Notes: generated from the sequence alone by a model not told the origin. A stretch of 64,000 nucleotides of DNA from Halarcobacter sp. (GCF_963676935.1 NZ_OY781470.1:2576680-2640679), one strand, 5' to 3'; numbered from the stretch's first letter, positions 9,164 through 18,436 are shown. Program-made: numbers and translations.

Positions 9164-10786
9164 ATGGAAACAATACTATTAATAATATTTTTATCATTAG
9201 CAATATCTACAGTGCTAAATATAATTTTAAAAAAGCTATCTATGTCACACATTATTGGATATATAATTACAGGAACATTGATAACTTTTATTTTTGATTT
9301 ATCAAATAGTTCTGATCTTCATATCTTAGAATTGATTGGAGAGTTTGGAATAGTTTTTCTTATGTTTACTATTGGTCTTGAGATGCCCTTTAACAAACTA
9401 AAAAGAATGAAAGAGATACTTTTTGTAAATGGAGTATTTCAAGTTGGGGTAAGTGCTCTTATTATCTTTTTAGCTTCACGATTTATTTTTTCTATTGATA
9501 CTGTCTCTTCAATTATAATTGCACTTGCTTTCTCTTTATCTTCAACAGCTATTGTATTAACATATTTAAAACAATCAAAGGATATACATACCCCTTATGG
9601 AGAAAGATCTACAGCAATATTAGTTTTTCAAGATTTAGCAGTAATTCCAATTCTTTTATTAATCTCATTTTTAGCAAACGATACCCTAAGCTTAAGCGAA
9701 ATATTAATTAATACTTTTTTATCGGCTCTATTAGTTATCCTTTTTATGTTTACTATAGGTAAAAAACTTCTTGAATGGCTTTTAAAGTTTGCATCACAAA
9801 CAAGACTAGAAGAGTTGTTTCTAGCTTCAGTCCTATCAATAGTTATAGGAACTTCAATTTTTGCTCATTATTTAGGTTTTACTTACTCGTTAGGAGCATT
9901 TATTGCTGGTATGATTATTGCTGAGACCAAATACCATATAAAAGTTGAATCAGATATTGCCTCATATAAAGATTTGCTTCTTGGAGCATTTTTCTTTTCA
10001 GTTGGTACAAAAATAGATCTACCTTTTCTTCTTTCAAATATCCATTATGTTTTTTTAGTTTTTATAATGGTACTTATAATAAAAGCTTTTGTTGTTTATA
10101 TTTTAATAAGAAGAAAATCAAATAAGAGTGATGCAATAAAATCCGCTCTTGCACTTTGTCAGATTGGAGAATTTTCATTTGCAGTATTTGCTCTTGCTTC
10201 AAATGATAATCTTCTAGATAAAGAGTTATCTAACTTCTTAATCTTAGTAACTGTTATCTCTATGATAATTACTCCATTTATAATAAACAATATCTATAAA
10301 TTAGCTTCTTATTTTGTAATTGAATTTTATGAATCAGATAAAATTACCCCTATTAATAAAAAGAACCATACTATTATTTGTGGATATTCAATACTTGGAA
10401 GAATAATTGCACACCAACTAAAAAGAAAAAAAAGAAGTTTTGTAATAATCTCAGATAATCTAAAACATGTTGTTTTAGCTAGAAGAAATGGCTATTTAGC
10501 ATATTTTGGACATTTAGAAAAACTGCCTGTTTTAGAATCTCTAAAAGTTGATGAAGCCTCAGATATAATAATCACATTAAGTAGTGTAAATGAAAAAAAA
10601 CTAATTTGTGAAGCTGTATTAAACTTTAAAAGTGATGCAAACTTAATAGTTAAAATTGATTCTTTGGATGAAAAAAAAGAATTAAAAGAATTAAATATCA
10701 AATACTTTGTACACTCACAACTAGAAACTGCTAATTTAATGATTGAAAAGAGTTTAAGTTTTCAAGAAAAAAAAGAGCAAAACTAA
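9164..10786 (+). CDS. KefB/CPA2-type cation:proton antiporter with TrkA-N domain
   Basis: A 540-residue monovalent cation:proton antiporter-2 family protein. The first about 385 residues form a 12-13 helix transporter domain with FGIVFLMFTIGLEM, LSSTAIVLTYL, FQDLAVIPILLL and YSLGAFIAGMIIAET, all typical of KefB/RosB transporters. A soluble Rossmann domain follows (about 400-520, HTIICGYSILGRIIA), the TrkA-N nucleotide-binding unit that gates K+ efflux in Kef proteins. The substrate is likely K+ or Na+, but sequence alone does not decide. There is no ribosome-binding site at the ATG. Translation ends inside the loop of a hairpin that serves as terminator. Confidence 0.9.
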   Translation: METILLIIFLSLAISTVLNIILKKLSMSHIIGYIITGTLITFIFDLSNSSDLHILELIGEFGIVFLMFTIGLEMPFNKLKRMKEILFVNGVFQVGVSALIIFLASRFIFSIDTVSSIIIALAFSLSSTAIVLTYLKQSKDIHTPYGERSTAILVFQDLAVIPILLLISFLANDTLSLSEILINTFLSALLVILFMFTIGKKLLEWLLKFASQTRLEELFLASVLSIVIGTSIFAHYLGFTYSLGAFIAGMIIAETKYHIKVESDIASYKDLLLGAFFFSVGTKIDLPFLLSNIHYVFLVFIMVLIIKAFVVYILIRRKSNKSDAIKSALALCQIGEFSFAVFALASNDNLLDKELSNFLILVTVISMIITPFIINNIYKLASYFVIEFYESDKITPINKKNHTIICGYSILGRIIAHQLKRKKRSFVIISDNLKHVVLARRNGYLAYFGHLEKLPVLESLKVDEASDIIITLSSVNEKKLICEAVLNFKSDANLIVKIDSLDEKKELKELNIKYFVHSQLETANLMIEKSLSFQEKKEQN

Positions 10787-10796
10787 TTGCTCTTTT
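10771..10796 (+). terminator. Hairpin terminator of the antiporter gene
   Basis: A perfect 10 bp stem, AAAAGAGCAA with TTGCTCTTTT, around a 6 nt loop that holds the stop codon of the antiporter gene. The descending arm ends in a T run. Confidence 0.75.
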
Positions 10797-10932
10797 CTCT
10801 ACTATGAAGGACGTTTAATTAGTAGGTAAAAGAATTATAATAAGTGTTTGTAGCAAAACAATAGCATTAAAAAGAAATTTAACAATTTTTAATAGATTTT
10901 TATATAAAATACCTAAATTATTAGGAGCACTT

Positions 10933-12027
10933 TTGTATTCAAAAGAACTAAATTCTATAAAAAAATCCAACAGACTACGTAAAAGAGAAGTTTTTGATAA
11001 ATCTCTTATTGACCTAGCTTCAAACGACTATCTTGGTCTTACTACCAATAAAGATATATTTAATAAAGCTTATGAAAGAGTACTAAAAGAACAATACCAT
11101 GGTCCAAAAGCGTCTATGTTGGTAAATGGCTACTCTAAAATTCATCAAGAGTTTGAAGATGAACTAAAAAAAGCAAATAACTTTGAAGATGCGCTTATTG
11201 TAGGGAGTGGTTTTTTAGCAAACCTATCAATGATTGAAGCTTTAGTTAGAAAAGGTGATACTTTATTTATAGATGAAGAATACCATGCAAGTGGTATGGT
11301 CGCAACAAGACTTTTAAATAAAAATCAGGTTGTTATATTTAAACATAATAACTGCATTGATTTAAAAAACAAAATAAACCAAACAGATACAAAAGGCAGA
11401 AAAATCATAGCTATAGAAGGAGTCTACTCTATGGGTGGAGATTTAGCACCTAAAGAGATGTTTGATATAGCAGATGAAACAAATGCTTTACTAATAGTTG
11501 ATGAAGCTCATTCTTCAGGTGTTTTAGGGGATAAACTTACAGGTATATTTGATTTTTATTCAATAAATCCAAAAGAGAATCATATAAAAATGGGAACACT
11601 TGGAAAAGCTTATGGAAGTTATGGCGCTTATATCCTAGCTAGCTCTAATATTATTGAGTTTTTATTAAATAGAGCAAAAGCTGTTATATACACAACTGCA
11701 CCATCACTTTTTGATACCGCTTTGGGTTTAGAGTCTTTAAAATATATCCAAAAAAATAAAGAGACTATTAAAAACAAAATATCAACCAATTTACAAGTTA
11801 TAAATGATATTTTAGGTATAACTTCAAATAGTTTAATCATTCCAATTGTAATTGGTGATAATAAAAAAGTCATTGATATACAAAATAGATTAAAAAATGA
11901 AGGCTTTTTAGTTGGAGCAATAAGGCAACCAACTGTAAGTAATGCTATAATTAGGCTTATTGCAAAAATAGATATAGAACCTTTTGTTTTAGAAAAGGTG
12001 TGTAAAAGAATAAAGGAGTTTAAATGA
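10933..12027 (+). CDS. bioF: 8-amino-7-oxononanoate synthase-like enzyme (BioF family)
   Basis: A 364-residue PLP-dependent alpha-oxoamine synthase. Biotin BioF condenses pimeloyl-ACP or pimeloyl-CoA with L-alanine. Visible motifs are DLASNDYLGL, the substrate loop GPKASMLVNG, the cofactor-binding DEAHSSG (Asp190, His193) and the Schiff-base Lys225 in GTLGKAYGSYG. The start is TTG, backed by AGGAG five nt upstream (10923-10927); no ATG fits as well. No other biotin genes are near, so a related alpha-oxoamine synthase role is possible, but length and motifs favour BioF. The stop overlaps the start of the next small gene by 4 nt (ATGA). Confidence 0.85.
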   Translation: MYSKELNSIKKSNRLRKREVFDKSLIDLASNDYLGLTTNKDIFNKAYERVLKEQYHGPKASMLVNGYSKIHQEFEDELKKANNFEDALIVGSGFLANLSMIEALVRKGDTLFIDEEYHASGMVATRLLNKNQVVIFKHNNCIDLKNKINQTDTKGRKIIAIEGVYSMGGDLAPKEMFDIADETNALLIVDEAHSSGVLGDKLTGIFDFYSINPKENHIKMGTLGKAYGSYGAYILASSNIIEFLLNRAKAVIYTTAPSLFDTALGLESLKYIQKNKETIKNKISTNLQVINDILGITSNSLIIPIVIGDNKKVIDIQNRLKNEGFLVGAIRQPTVSNAIIRLIAKIDIEPFVLEKVCKRIKEFK

Positions 12028-12263
12028 AAAAACTGTTGATTTTAATGATGTTCTCTCTTCTTTGTTTTGCAAATGATAAATTTATAAATATGAAAAGTTG
12101 TGAATCACTAAAACTTTCAAAATTTACAACTTTAGTATCTTGTCATAATGTAGACTATTTAATAGAATATAAATACCAAGATGATGAAGAGAAAGACAAT
12201 ATTAAAAAAATTACAGCAATAACTGTAAACGATCAAAAAATTATTAAAACAATGGGTAATTAA
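12024..12263 (+). CDS. Small exported protein of unknown function
   Basis: A 79-residue protein that I do not recognise. The first 17 residues form a signal peptide (MKKLLILMMFSLLCFAN), so the mature part of about 62 residues should be periplasmic. Two cysteines (in MKSCESL and LVSCHNV) could make a disulfide. The rest is rich in Asp, Glu and Lys. It is translationally coupled to bioF through an ATGA overlap and sits 1 nt before the carbonic anhydrase gene, so it belongs to that operon. Confidence 0.7.
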   Translation: MKKLLILMMFSLLCFANDKFINMKSCESLKLSKFTTLVSCHNVDYLIEYKYQDDEEKDNIKKITAITVNDQKIIKTMGN

Positions 12264-12264
12264 A

Positions 12265-12924
12265 ATGATTTTAACTGAGTTAATTAAAGGTAACGAAAAC
12301 TTTAGAAAAAGTGGTTTTTTAAATCTTGAAGAAGAGATAAAAAATTTAGTTCAACACGGACAAAAGCCTGAAGTTATGTTTATTGGTTGCTCTGATAGTA
12401 GAGTTACTCCTGATTTGATGCTAGGAACAAAACCTGGGGATATGTTTATTTTAAGAAATGTTGGTAACTTTGTTCCTCCATATAAACATGATGAAGATTT
12501 CCATGGTAGTGCAGCTGCTATTGAATATGCAATTGCTGTTTTAAAAGTTAAGCATATTATCATTTGTGGACACTCACATTGTGGCGCATGTAAAAGTTTA
12601 TATGAAGATATTCCGGATGATGGTTCTTTTATTCATATAAAAACATGGTTAACTTTGGGTGCGAAGGCAAAAGAAACAACACTAAGAAATAAAAAATTTA
12701 CCACAGAAGAGGAGATGTATAGAGCAACTGAGCGAAACTCTATTCGACATCAATTAGATAATCTATTAACTTATCCAGTTGTAGCAAAGCTACATGAAGA
12801 TGGAGACTTAAAAGTGCATGGTTGGTATTATGATATTGAGACTGCACAAATTGATTATTATGATAAAGAAGATGATAAATTTAAACCACTAAACGAGATG
12901 ACTTATGAGCCAAGAAGAGATTGA
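12265..12924 (+). CDS. can: Beta-class carbonic anhydrase
   Basis: A 219-residue cytoplasmic zinc enzyme that interconverts CO2 and bicarbonate. The metal and catalytic residues are all present: Cys42, Asp44 and Arg46 in GCSDSRV, then His103 and Cys106 in GHSHCGAC. The length and the ending fit the bacterial beta class. Bicarbonate supply matters for carboxylases in CO2-loving Campylobacterota. It lies in a tight operon after bioF and a small exported protein, and its 3' end overlaps the next gene by 20 nt. Confidence 0.95.
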   Translation: MILTELIKGNENFRKSGFLNLEEEIKNLVQHGQKPEVMFIGCSDSRVTPDLMLGTKPGDMFILRNVGNFVPPYKHDEDFHGSAAAIEYAIAVLKVKHIIICGHSHCGACKSLYEDIPDDGSFIHIKTWLTLGAKAKETTLRNKKFTTEEEMYRATERNSIRHQLDNLLTYPVVAKLHEDGDLKVHGWYYDIETAQIDYYDKEDDKFKPLNEMTYEPRRD

Positions 12925-13231
12925 AGTAAGAAAATTACCTAAGAAGAGTATTATAACTATTGCCGTAATGGCAATATTAATTATAATTGGTTTTATGTTT
13001 GAAGTTTTTACTATTAACTTAAAAATGGAAGAAGAATTAGCAAAAATGGGACATAAAAATATATCTGATATAAAAGTTGTTAATAAAATGAGCGTAGAAG
13101 ATAAAGAAACAAGAATTAAAAGTACTGTATATAAACTTACTTTTTTTGATAAAGACTTGCAAAAAGAGTGTATAGGTTTCGTTCATAGAAGTAACAACGG
13201 GAAATATAGTAAAGATATTGATTGTAAATAA
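12905..13231 (+). CDS. Small single-pass membrane protein, unknown
   Basis: A 108-residue protein that I do not recognise. A short basic N-terminal region is followed by one membrane helix (about 15-34, IITIAVMAILIIIGFMFEVF). A soluble domain of about 70 residues, probably periplasmic, contains two cysteines (KECIGFV and the C-terminal IDCK). It starts 20 nt inside the carbonic anhydrase gene and precedes mqnE by 11 nt, so it is part of the same transcription unit. The pairing with carbonic anhydrase gives no clear functional clue. Confidence 0.7.
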   Translation: MSQEEIEVRKLPKKSIITIAVMAILIIIGFMFEVFTINLKMEEELAKMGHKNISDIKVVNKMSVEDKETRIKSTVYKLTFFDKDLQKECIGFVHRSNNGKYSKDIDCK

Positions 13232-13242
13232 AGAGATATTAT

Positions 13243-14304
13243 ATGAGTATTTTAGAAAAATTTGAGAAAAAAGAAGATTATACATTTGAAGAAGCATTAA
13301 AGTTATACGATTTAGAACTGTTTGAATTAGCTACTCTTGCAAACAAAATTAGAGAAGAGAAACATGGTAAAAAAACGTATTTTAATATAAATAGACATAT
13401 TAATCCAACAAATGTATGTAAAGATGTATGTCAATTCTGTGCCTATAGTGCAACAAGAAAAAATCCTAATCAATATACCCTATCACATGAAGAGATTTTA
13501 AATACAGTTGATAATTCTGTTAAAAATGGTATAAAAGAGGTACATATTGTTTCTGCCCATAATCCAAATACAGGCTTGGAGTGGTATTTAGATATATTTA
13601 GGAAAATAAAAAACAAACACCCAGAGATTCATGTAAAAGCATTAACAGCAGCAGAGATTCACTTTTTATCTGAAGAGTATAATCTAAGTTATGAAGAGGT
13701 TATTGAAAAAATGATTGAAAGTGGTGTTGATTCGATGCCTGGTGGTGGAGCTGAAATTTTTGATGAAAAGGTGCGAAAAAAAATCTGTGGTGGGAAAGTA
13801 AAATCTGACCAATGGTTAAAAATCCACGAGTTATGGCATAAATCAGGTCATCAAAGCAATGCAACAATGCTTTTTGGTCATGTTGAAAATAGAGAGCATA
13901 GAATTGATCATATGTTAAGACTTAGAAAACTTCAAGAAAAAACTGGTGGATTTAATGCTTTTATACCACTTGTTTATCAAAAAGAAAATAACTATTTAAA
14001 AGTTAAAGATTTTTTAACAGGTCAAGAGATTTTAAAAACAATGGCAATTGCTAGAATCTTACTTGATAATATTCCTAATATAAAAGCATATTGGGTTACT
14101 TCAACTACTAAACTTGCACTTCTTGCACAAGAGTTTGGTGCAAATGATTTAGATGGAACAATTGAAAAAGAATCTATTCAAAGTGCAGCTGGAGCAAAAA
14201 GTGCAAATGGAATTGCTTTAGAAAACTTTGTTGATTTAATCAAAAATTCTGGTTTTATCCCAGTTGAGCGGGACTCTGTTTATAATGAAATAAAGGTTTG
14301 GTAA
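13243..14304 (+). CDS. mqnE: Aminofutalosine synthase MqnE
   Basis: A 353-residue radical SAM enzyme of the futalosine route to menaquinone; it joins 3-[(1-carboxyvinyl)oxy]benzoate and the adenosyl radical to form 6-amino-6-deoxyfutalosine. The radical SAM cluster motif CKDVCQFC (Cys59, Cys63, Cys66) is preceded by NINRHINPTNVC, and SMPGGGAEIF, NATMLFGHVE and FNAFIPLVYQ are typical of MqnE rather than MqnC. Campylobacterota use this pathway for their respiratory quinone. It ends the bioF-can operon and its stop codon sits in a terminator hairpin. Confidence 0.95.
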   Translation: MSILEKFEKKEDYTFEEALKLYDLELFELATLANKIREEKHGKKTYFNINRHINPTNVCKDVCQFCAYSATRKNPNQYTLSHEEILNTVDNSVKNGIKEVHIVSAHNPNTGLEWYLDIFRKIKNKHPEIHVKALTAAEIHFLSEEYNLSYEEVIEKMIESGVDSMPGGGAEIFDEKVRKKICGGKVKSDQWLKIHELWHKSGHQSNATMLFGHVENREHRIDHMLRLRKLQEKTGGFNAFIPLVYQKENNYLKVKDFLTGQEILKTMAIARILLDNIPNIKAYWVTSTTKLALLAQEFGANDLDGTIEKESIQSAAGAKSANGIALENFVDLIKNSGFIPVERDSVYNEIKVW

Positions 14305-14315
14305 ACAAACCTTTA
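14291..14315 (+). terminator. Hairpin terminator after mqnE
   Basis: A perfect 10 bp stem (TAAAGGTTTG with CAAACCTTTA), 5 nt loop containing the mqnE stop codon, followed by a T-rich tract (TTTTCCTATTTTTT). Confidence 0.85.
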
Positions 14316-14403
14316 TTTTCCTATTTTTTACTACATAAAGTATTTACAATTCTTATATAGAATGCTAGACTTTTTATAATCAGCAAAAGATAAAAAATGA
14401 AAA

Positions 14404-14536
14404 AAAGATATTCATAAAGATCTTGTTGATAAAGCAGTTATTAAATATAGGTCAATAAACAGTTGCTCAGAATGTAGAAGAGTTAACAAAAATAGGAATA
14501 ACTTACGGTCAAGGTTTTTTTGTCTTAAAACTATTT
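14404..14536 (+). pseudogene. Decayed EAL-domain (c-di-GMP phosphodiesterase) fragment
   Basis: This stretch holds no intact gene but two short translated segments that match the end of EAL domains. From 14404 one frame reads KKDIHKDLVDKAVIK, like the helix after the catalytic core of EAL proteins. From 14459 another frame reads TVAQNVEELTKIGITYGQGF, like the usual TVAEFVEN...LKELGIDYGQGY ending. The two lie in different frames, with a stop codon between them and about five to ten residues missing. It is most simply a remnant of a larger gene lost by deletion. The similarity is judged by eye. Confidence 0.5.
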
Positions 14537-16096
14537 TGGTTGATGGAATTGAACTATAAATTCAACTTCAATTCCAGCTTCTGTTTTAACAAAACTTATT
14601 GGATAAGTTATATTTATTGAATACAATTCATTATTCATTTTATCAATTAAAGTAAAAAACTCTAAAGGCTTTTGAATAACAATTGTTACTAAATAGTTAA
14701 AAGTTGTAACTTGTGATTTAAAACTATTTTTAAAAGTTACATTAGAGCCTTCAGGGAAAAGTATTTTCATCTGCTCTGTAACTCTAATAATTGGCATAAA
14801 TTCATTTTCAATATATGCTTCTTTATAGTCTTTGAAATTTACAATCTGTTTTTGTTTTGCACCTTCTGCTTTCAGCTGGGCTTCTAAAACTGGTGTCTTA
14901 CTCTCTTTAAATACTATATTTGCCATATCATAGTATTTTAATAATTCAGGCTGTAATACTTTTATAAAGGTGTCTTTATTTAAAAGATTAATCTCCATAG
15001 AAAGTGAGTTTTTATCTAAGTCTAACTCTTTTAAAACTACATCATAAGGAATCACCTCTAAAGCTTTTAAAACACTTGATTCAATTTGATTATTTTTTTC
15101 TATATGGTTTGGTAATTCTACTTTTTTCTCTATAGGTTTTTTAGCTACAATATTTTCATCTTTTTTATTTATTAACTCATTAATTTGAGGATAAAAAAGA
15201 TATCCAATTGCTACAAGAAGAATAAAAATAATAGAAATTAATGTGAAGTTTTTAAACTTATTATTTGGTTTTTTTCTCGGCTTTATAAAACTCTTTACTT
15301 TATGTGAATCTCGTGAAAGCTCAAATAACTCTTCATCAACAGAGATTGGATGATAAGTTATATCAAGCATAAAATCCTCTGACATCTTACTTATTTGACT
15401 ATCTGAAACAAGTTTTAAGTTGTAAAGTAAAGAAACTTTCTCTATAAACATATTTTTTGTTATTGAATAAAACTCTTCAATTGTATTTTTAATTGTCTCA
15501 TAAAGTTCTAATGCATAAACCTCATCAAACAATTTTTGACCTAAAAGTTCATTTTCATAAAATTCACTTTTTTTAATCTCTTCAAAAGGGGTTAAATCTA
15601 TTTTTTTATTAAAAACAATTTCAGAGTTTGAGTTTAAAATTACACAAAAGGCTTGATTATTAAAAAGTAGAATTACAAGATTATTATTGCAAGGATTTTT
15701 CTCTATATGTAGATTTAAAATATGATATGCTGAGAAGATATAATCTATTCCACATTTATCAAAGTAGTTTCTTGTTTCAAATAAAGTATTTTTAGAAACT
15801 GCTATATTGAATTGTTCAGTTAATGATGTTATTGCATAATCTTTAGGTGTAGGCAATTTTTTTTGAATTAGTTTTGTTTCATCTTGAAGTAAAAGAGTAG
15901 AGATATATGTATTATCTATTTCACTTTGATTGGATACAAGTTTTGTGGCAATATCTCTACCCATGATTTCATCATAGGCTAAAAATGTAGAGGCATTAGT
16001 CTCTACAATATCATTATTATTTAATTTTTTATAATTTATTTTAAGCTGTGTTTTGTATTTTATGGCATTTATGTATAAATACTCTTTTGAAAACAT
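14531..16096 (-). CDS. Bitopic membrane protein, GspL/PilM-N-like layout (unknown)
   Basis: A 521-residue protein that I cannot name. Residues 1-280 are soluble and contain alternating strands such as NNLVILLFNNQAFCVILNS, which recall the actin-like cytoplasmic domain of PilM or GspL. One membrane helix follows at about 285-304 (LISIIFILLVAIGYLFY). The rest, about 200 residues, should be periplasmic; it includes a helical stretch and a beta-rich end, similar in plan to PilN/PilO or the periplasmic part of GspL. This would suit an inner-membrane platform of a type II secretion, type IV pilus or DNA-uptake machine. That is inference from layout only. It is followed, on the same strand upstream, by lpxJ, miaB and the HP0268 gene, probably one operon. 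Confidence 0.7.
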   Translation of the reverse strand: MFSKEYLYINAIKYKTQLKINYKKLNNNDIVETNASTFLAYDEIMGRDIATKLVSNQSEIDNTYISTLLLQDETKLIQKKLPTPKDYAITSLTEQFNIAVSKNTLFETRNYFDKCGIDYIFSAYHILNLHIEKNPCNNNLVILLFNNQAFCVILNSNSEIVFNKKIDLTPFEEIKKSEFYENELLGQKLFDEVYALELYETIKNTIEEFYSITKNMFIEKVSLLYNLKLVSDSQISKMSEDFMLDITYHPISVDEELFELSRDSHKVKSFIKPRKKPNNKFKNFTLISIIFILLVAIGYLFYPQINELINKKDENIVAKKPIEKKVELPNHIEKNNQIESSVLKALEVIPYDVVLKELDLDKNSLSMEINLLNKDTFIKVLQPELLKYYDMANIVFKESKTPVLEAQLKAEGAKQKQIVNFKDYKEAYIENEFMPIIRVTEQMKILFPEGSNVTFKNSFKSQVTTFNYLVTIVIQKPLEFFTLIDKMNNELYSINITYPISFVKTEAGIEVEFIVQFHQPK

Positions 16097-16109
16097 CTTA
16101 AACTAAACC

Positions 16110-16724
16110 TTATTCCATTGAATTTAAAAGCAACTTCTTTTTTATCAACTCTTTTGCCTCATCTATTTCTAAAGAGTTTAAATCAAATGGTTCTTGAATA
16201 AAAAACTCTAATTTTCCAAAAGGCTTAGGAACGATAAACTTATCCCAAGAATTAAACTGCCAATATTTAGTTGGTTTACAATTAAATATGAGTATTCTAG
16301 CATTTGTTTTCTGTGAAATAGCTACAATTCCATCTGCAACTGAATGCCTAGGACCCCTTGGTCCATCTGGTGTAATTGCTATATCATCACCTGCTTTTAA
16401 CTCTTTAATTGCTCCTATTAAAGCTTTTGCTCCCCCTCTAGTACTTGAACCTCTAATTGAATCAATTCCTAAGTACTCAACGGTTCTTGTAATAGCTTCC
16501 CCATCTTTGTGCTCACTTATCATAGCACTAACTTTGCCTTTAGGCTTAATTTTTTTATAATTAAATGGTTGCATCAAAAGTTCACCATGCCAAAAAGTAA
16601 CAATAAAAGGCTCATTGAGATCAATTTCTGGATGATGAAAAACTTTTTTACTTGTTAAATAGATAAATCTTACAAAAAGTTGTAATACAAAAGGAACAAC
16701 TCTTGTGATTAAAAAAAGCTTCAT
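16110..16724 (-). CDS. lpxJ: DUF374 lipid A acyltransferase (LpxJ-like)
   Basis: A 204-residue protein of the DUF374 lysophospholipid-acyltransferase-like family. Motifs seen are VTFWHGELLMQPF, ISEHKDGEAI, GSSTRGGAKAL and ITPDGPRGPRH. In Helicobacter and Campylobacter a protein of this family next to miaB was identified as LpxJ, a late acyltransferase adding a secondary acyl chain to lipid A. The same neighbourhood is present here, with miaB directly upstream. An N-terminal hydrophobic stretch (about 4-25) should hold it at the inner membrane. Family is sure; the specific activity is inferred from synteny. Confidence 0.8.
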   Translation of the reverse strand: MKLFLITRVVPFVLQLFVRFIYLTSKKVFHHPEIDLNEPFIVTFWHGELLMQPFNYKKIKPKGKVSAMISEHKDGEAITRTVEYLGIDSIRGSSTRGGAKALIGAIKELKAGDDIAITPDGPRGPRHSVADGIVAISQKTNARILIFNCKPTKYWQFNSWDKFIVPKPFGKLEFFIQEPFDLNSLEIDEAKELIKKKLLLNSME

Positions 16725-18041
16725 CTATTTTACCACTTCACCTTTCAATGCTGTTCTTGTAGCATCTGTAACTTTTACATCAACTATTTCTCCAAGAAGT
16801 TCATCACTACCTTTTACAAAAACCTGACAATAATTATCAGTAAATCCTGATACTTCACCATTTGGTTTTAAACTCTCAAATAAAACACTTACTGTTTTAC
16901 CTATGTTTTTATTCATAAGTTCACTTTGATGTTTTTTATGAAGTTCAATCACCTCAATAAGTCTTGCACTCCCAATCTCATCAGCAACTTCAATATCTTT
17001 TAGATTTAAAGCTTGTGTATTTGGTCTAGGTGAATATTTGAAATTAAATATTTGATCAAATTTAACTTGATTTATCACATCAATTGTATCTTCAAAATCC
17101 CCTTGAGTTTCCCCAGGAAAAGCTACAATTATATCTGTAGTGATTCTTACATTTGGAACTAAATCTCTAATCTTTTTAGCTCTGTTTAAAAACCACTTTT
17201 TTGTATATCCCCTTTTCATAGCTTTTAAAATAGTTGTTGAACCACTTTGTAAAGGCATATGGATACATTTTGATATTTTTGGATTTTTTGCAAACTCTTC
17301 AATAAATTCATCATCCATATGTAAAGGATGTGGAGAAGTAAATCTAATTCTTTCTAAACCATCAATTTTTGAAACCTCTTGAAGAAGTTTCGTAAAAGTT
17401 GTTTTTTCTCTTTTATCACTAAACCTTCTACCATAAGAGTTTACATTTTGTCCTAAAAGAGTTACCTCTTTTGCACCTTTTTCAATATCTTTTTTTATCT
17501 GTTCAACAATCATTTCAGGTGGAATAGAAATCTCATCACCTCTTGTTGCAGGAACGATACAATAGGTGCACTCTTTATCACATCCAATTGAGATATTTAC
17601 TGAAGTTTTATATAAATTATGTGAATTTTGTGCAAATTGATATGTAGAATCATCATAATCTATATCAATCTCAACTGCACCTTTTTTATCAACTACATCT
17701 TTGATTTTTGAAATATTTCTAGCCCCTAAAACAAAGTCAACATAAGGAGCTCTTTTCATAATATCTTTTCCTAAATGACTTGCAGTACATCCACATACTC
17801 CAATTTTAGCCCCATCTTTTTTCTTAATATTAAATTGCCCTATTTCTGAAAAAAGTTTAGAAACAGGCTTTTCCCTTACTGAACATGTGTTAATAATAAT
17901 TAAATCTGCATCTTCGATATTATCTGTTGTGCTATAGTTTTTATGCTCTTTTAGTTCAGCAATCATATGTTGACTGTCAGTATCATTCATCTGACAGCCA
18001 AGAGTCTGTATAAATAGTTTTTTATCTTCTTGTTTACTCAT
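16725..18041 (-). CDS. miaB: tRNA-2-methylthio-N6-dimethylallyladenosine synthase MiaB
   Basis: A 438-residue radical SAM methylthiotransferase that modifies adenosine 37 of tRNAs. The N-terminal UPF0004 domain shows the three auxiliary-cluster cysteines in [16 protein letters not shown] and CGCTAS. The radical SAM motif CDKECTYC follows with IVPATRGDE, and a TRAM domain closes the protein (about 370-435). IRFTSPHP and MPLQSGS favour MiaB over RimO, and a true RimO is found separately at 59.4 kb. It sits between lpxJ and the HP0268-type gene in the order found in Helicobacter. Confidence 0.95.
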   Translation of the reverse strand: MSKQEDKKLFIQTLGCQMNDTDSQHMIAELKEHKNYSTTDNIEDADLIIINTCSVREKPVSKLFSEIGQFNIKKKDGAKIGVCGCTASHLGKDIMKRAPYVDFVLGARNISKIKDVVDKKGAVEIDIDYDDSTYQFAQNSHNLYKTSVNISIGCDKECTYCIVPATRGDEISIPPEMIVEQIKKDIEKGAKEVTLLGQNVNSYGRRFSDKREKTTFTKLLQEVSKIDGLERIRFTSPHPLHMDDEFIEEFAKNPKISKCIHMPLQSGSTTILKAMKRGYTKKWFLNRAKKIRDLVPNVRITTDIIVAFPGETQGDFEDTIDVINQVKFDQIFNFKYSPRPNTQALNLKDIEVADEIGSARLIEVIELHKKHQSELMNKNIGKTVSVLFESLKPNGEVSGFTDNYCQVFVKGSDELLGEIVDVKVTDATRTALKGEVVK

Positions 18042-18064
18042 TAATACTTTTCGCTTTTGTAAAA

Positions 18065-18307
18065 TTACAGCGCATGAACCTCATACATATATTCATCATC
18101 TGCAAGACCATATTTTACTTCTCTAAAGTATACGTTGTACCCTTCATCTTCTAATGAGTCAACTAAAGACATCATATCTTTATGAGAGTTATCTCTATCA
18201 AAATAAAATATTTTTTCTCCATCTTTTTGTAACTCTTCTTTTATCTTATCAAGTTGAACTTTTTTCGGTTTTTCAGTTAGTTCGTTTCTTGCGAATAATA
18301 ATTCCAT
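18065..18307 (-). CDS. HP0268-family nuclease
   Basis: An 80-residue protein matching the HP0268 family of Helicobacter pylori in length and sequence pattern (N-terminal [22 protein letters not shown] in the middle, C-terminal EYMYEVHAL). The H. pylori protein was reported as a small nuclease with DNA-nicking and RNase activity and an Smr-like fold. The family is largely restricted to Campylobacterota, so it is a good taxonomic marker. It lies 23 nt upstream of miaB on the same strand, as in Helicobacter. Confidence 0.85.
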   Translation of the reverse strand: MELLFARNELTEKPKKVQLDKIKEELQKDGEKIFYFDRDNSHKDMMSLVDSLEDEGYNVYFREVKYGLADDEYMYEVHAL

Positions 18308-18404
18308 CTCATTAAACCTTTTTATTAAATTAGCTAGATAGTTTATCTTAAAATTGCTTTAATTTGAATAAAAGCTCTTTTAAGCTAAAATATTGTTCTA
18401 CTCT

Positions 18405-18436
18405 ACATTGAAAATCAAAACTTTACATTTCAATGT
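18405..18436 (+). promoter_or_regulatory. Leader hairpin upstream of nusA
   Basis: A 9 bp inverted repeat (ACATTGAAA with TTTCAATGT) around a 14 nt loop, placed just before the nusA ribosome-binding site (AAGAAGG) and just after a -10-like TAAAAT near 18386. It would form in the 5' untranslated RNA. No U-tract follows, so a control element is more likely than a terminator. Confidence 0.45.
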
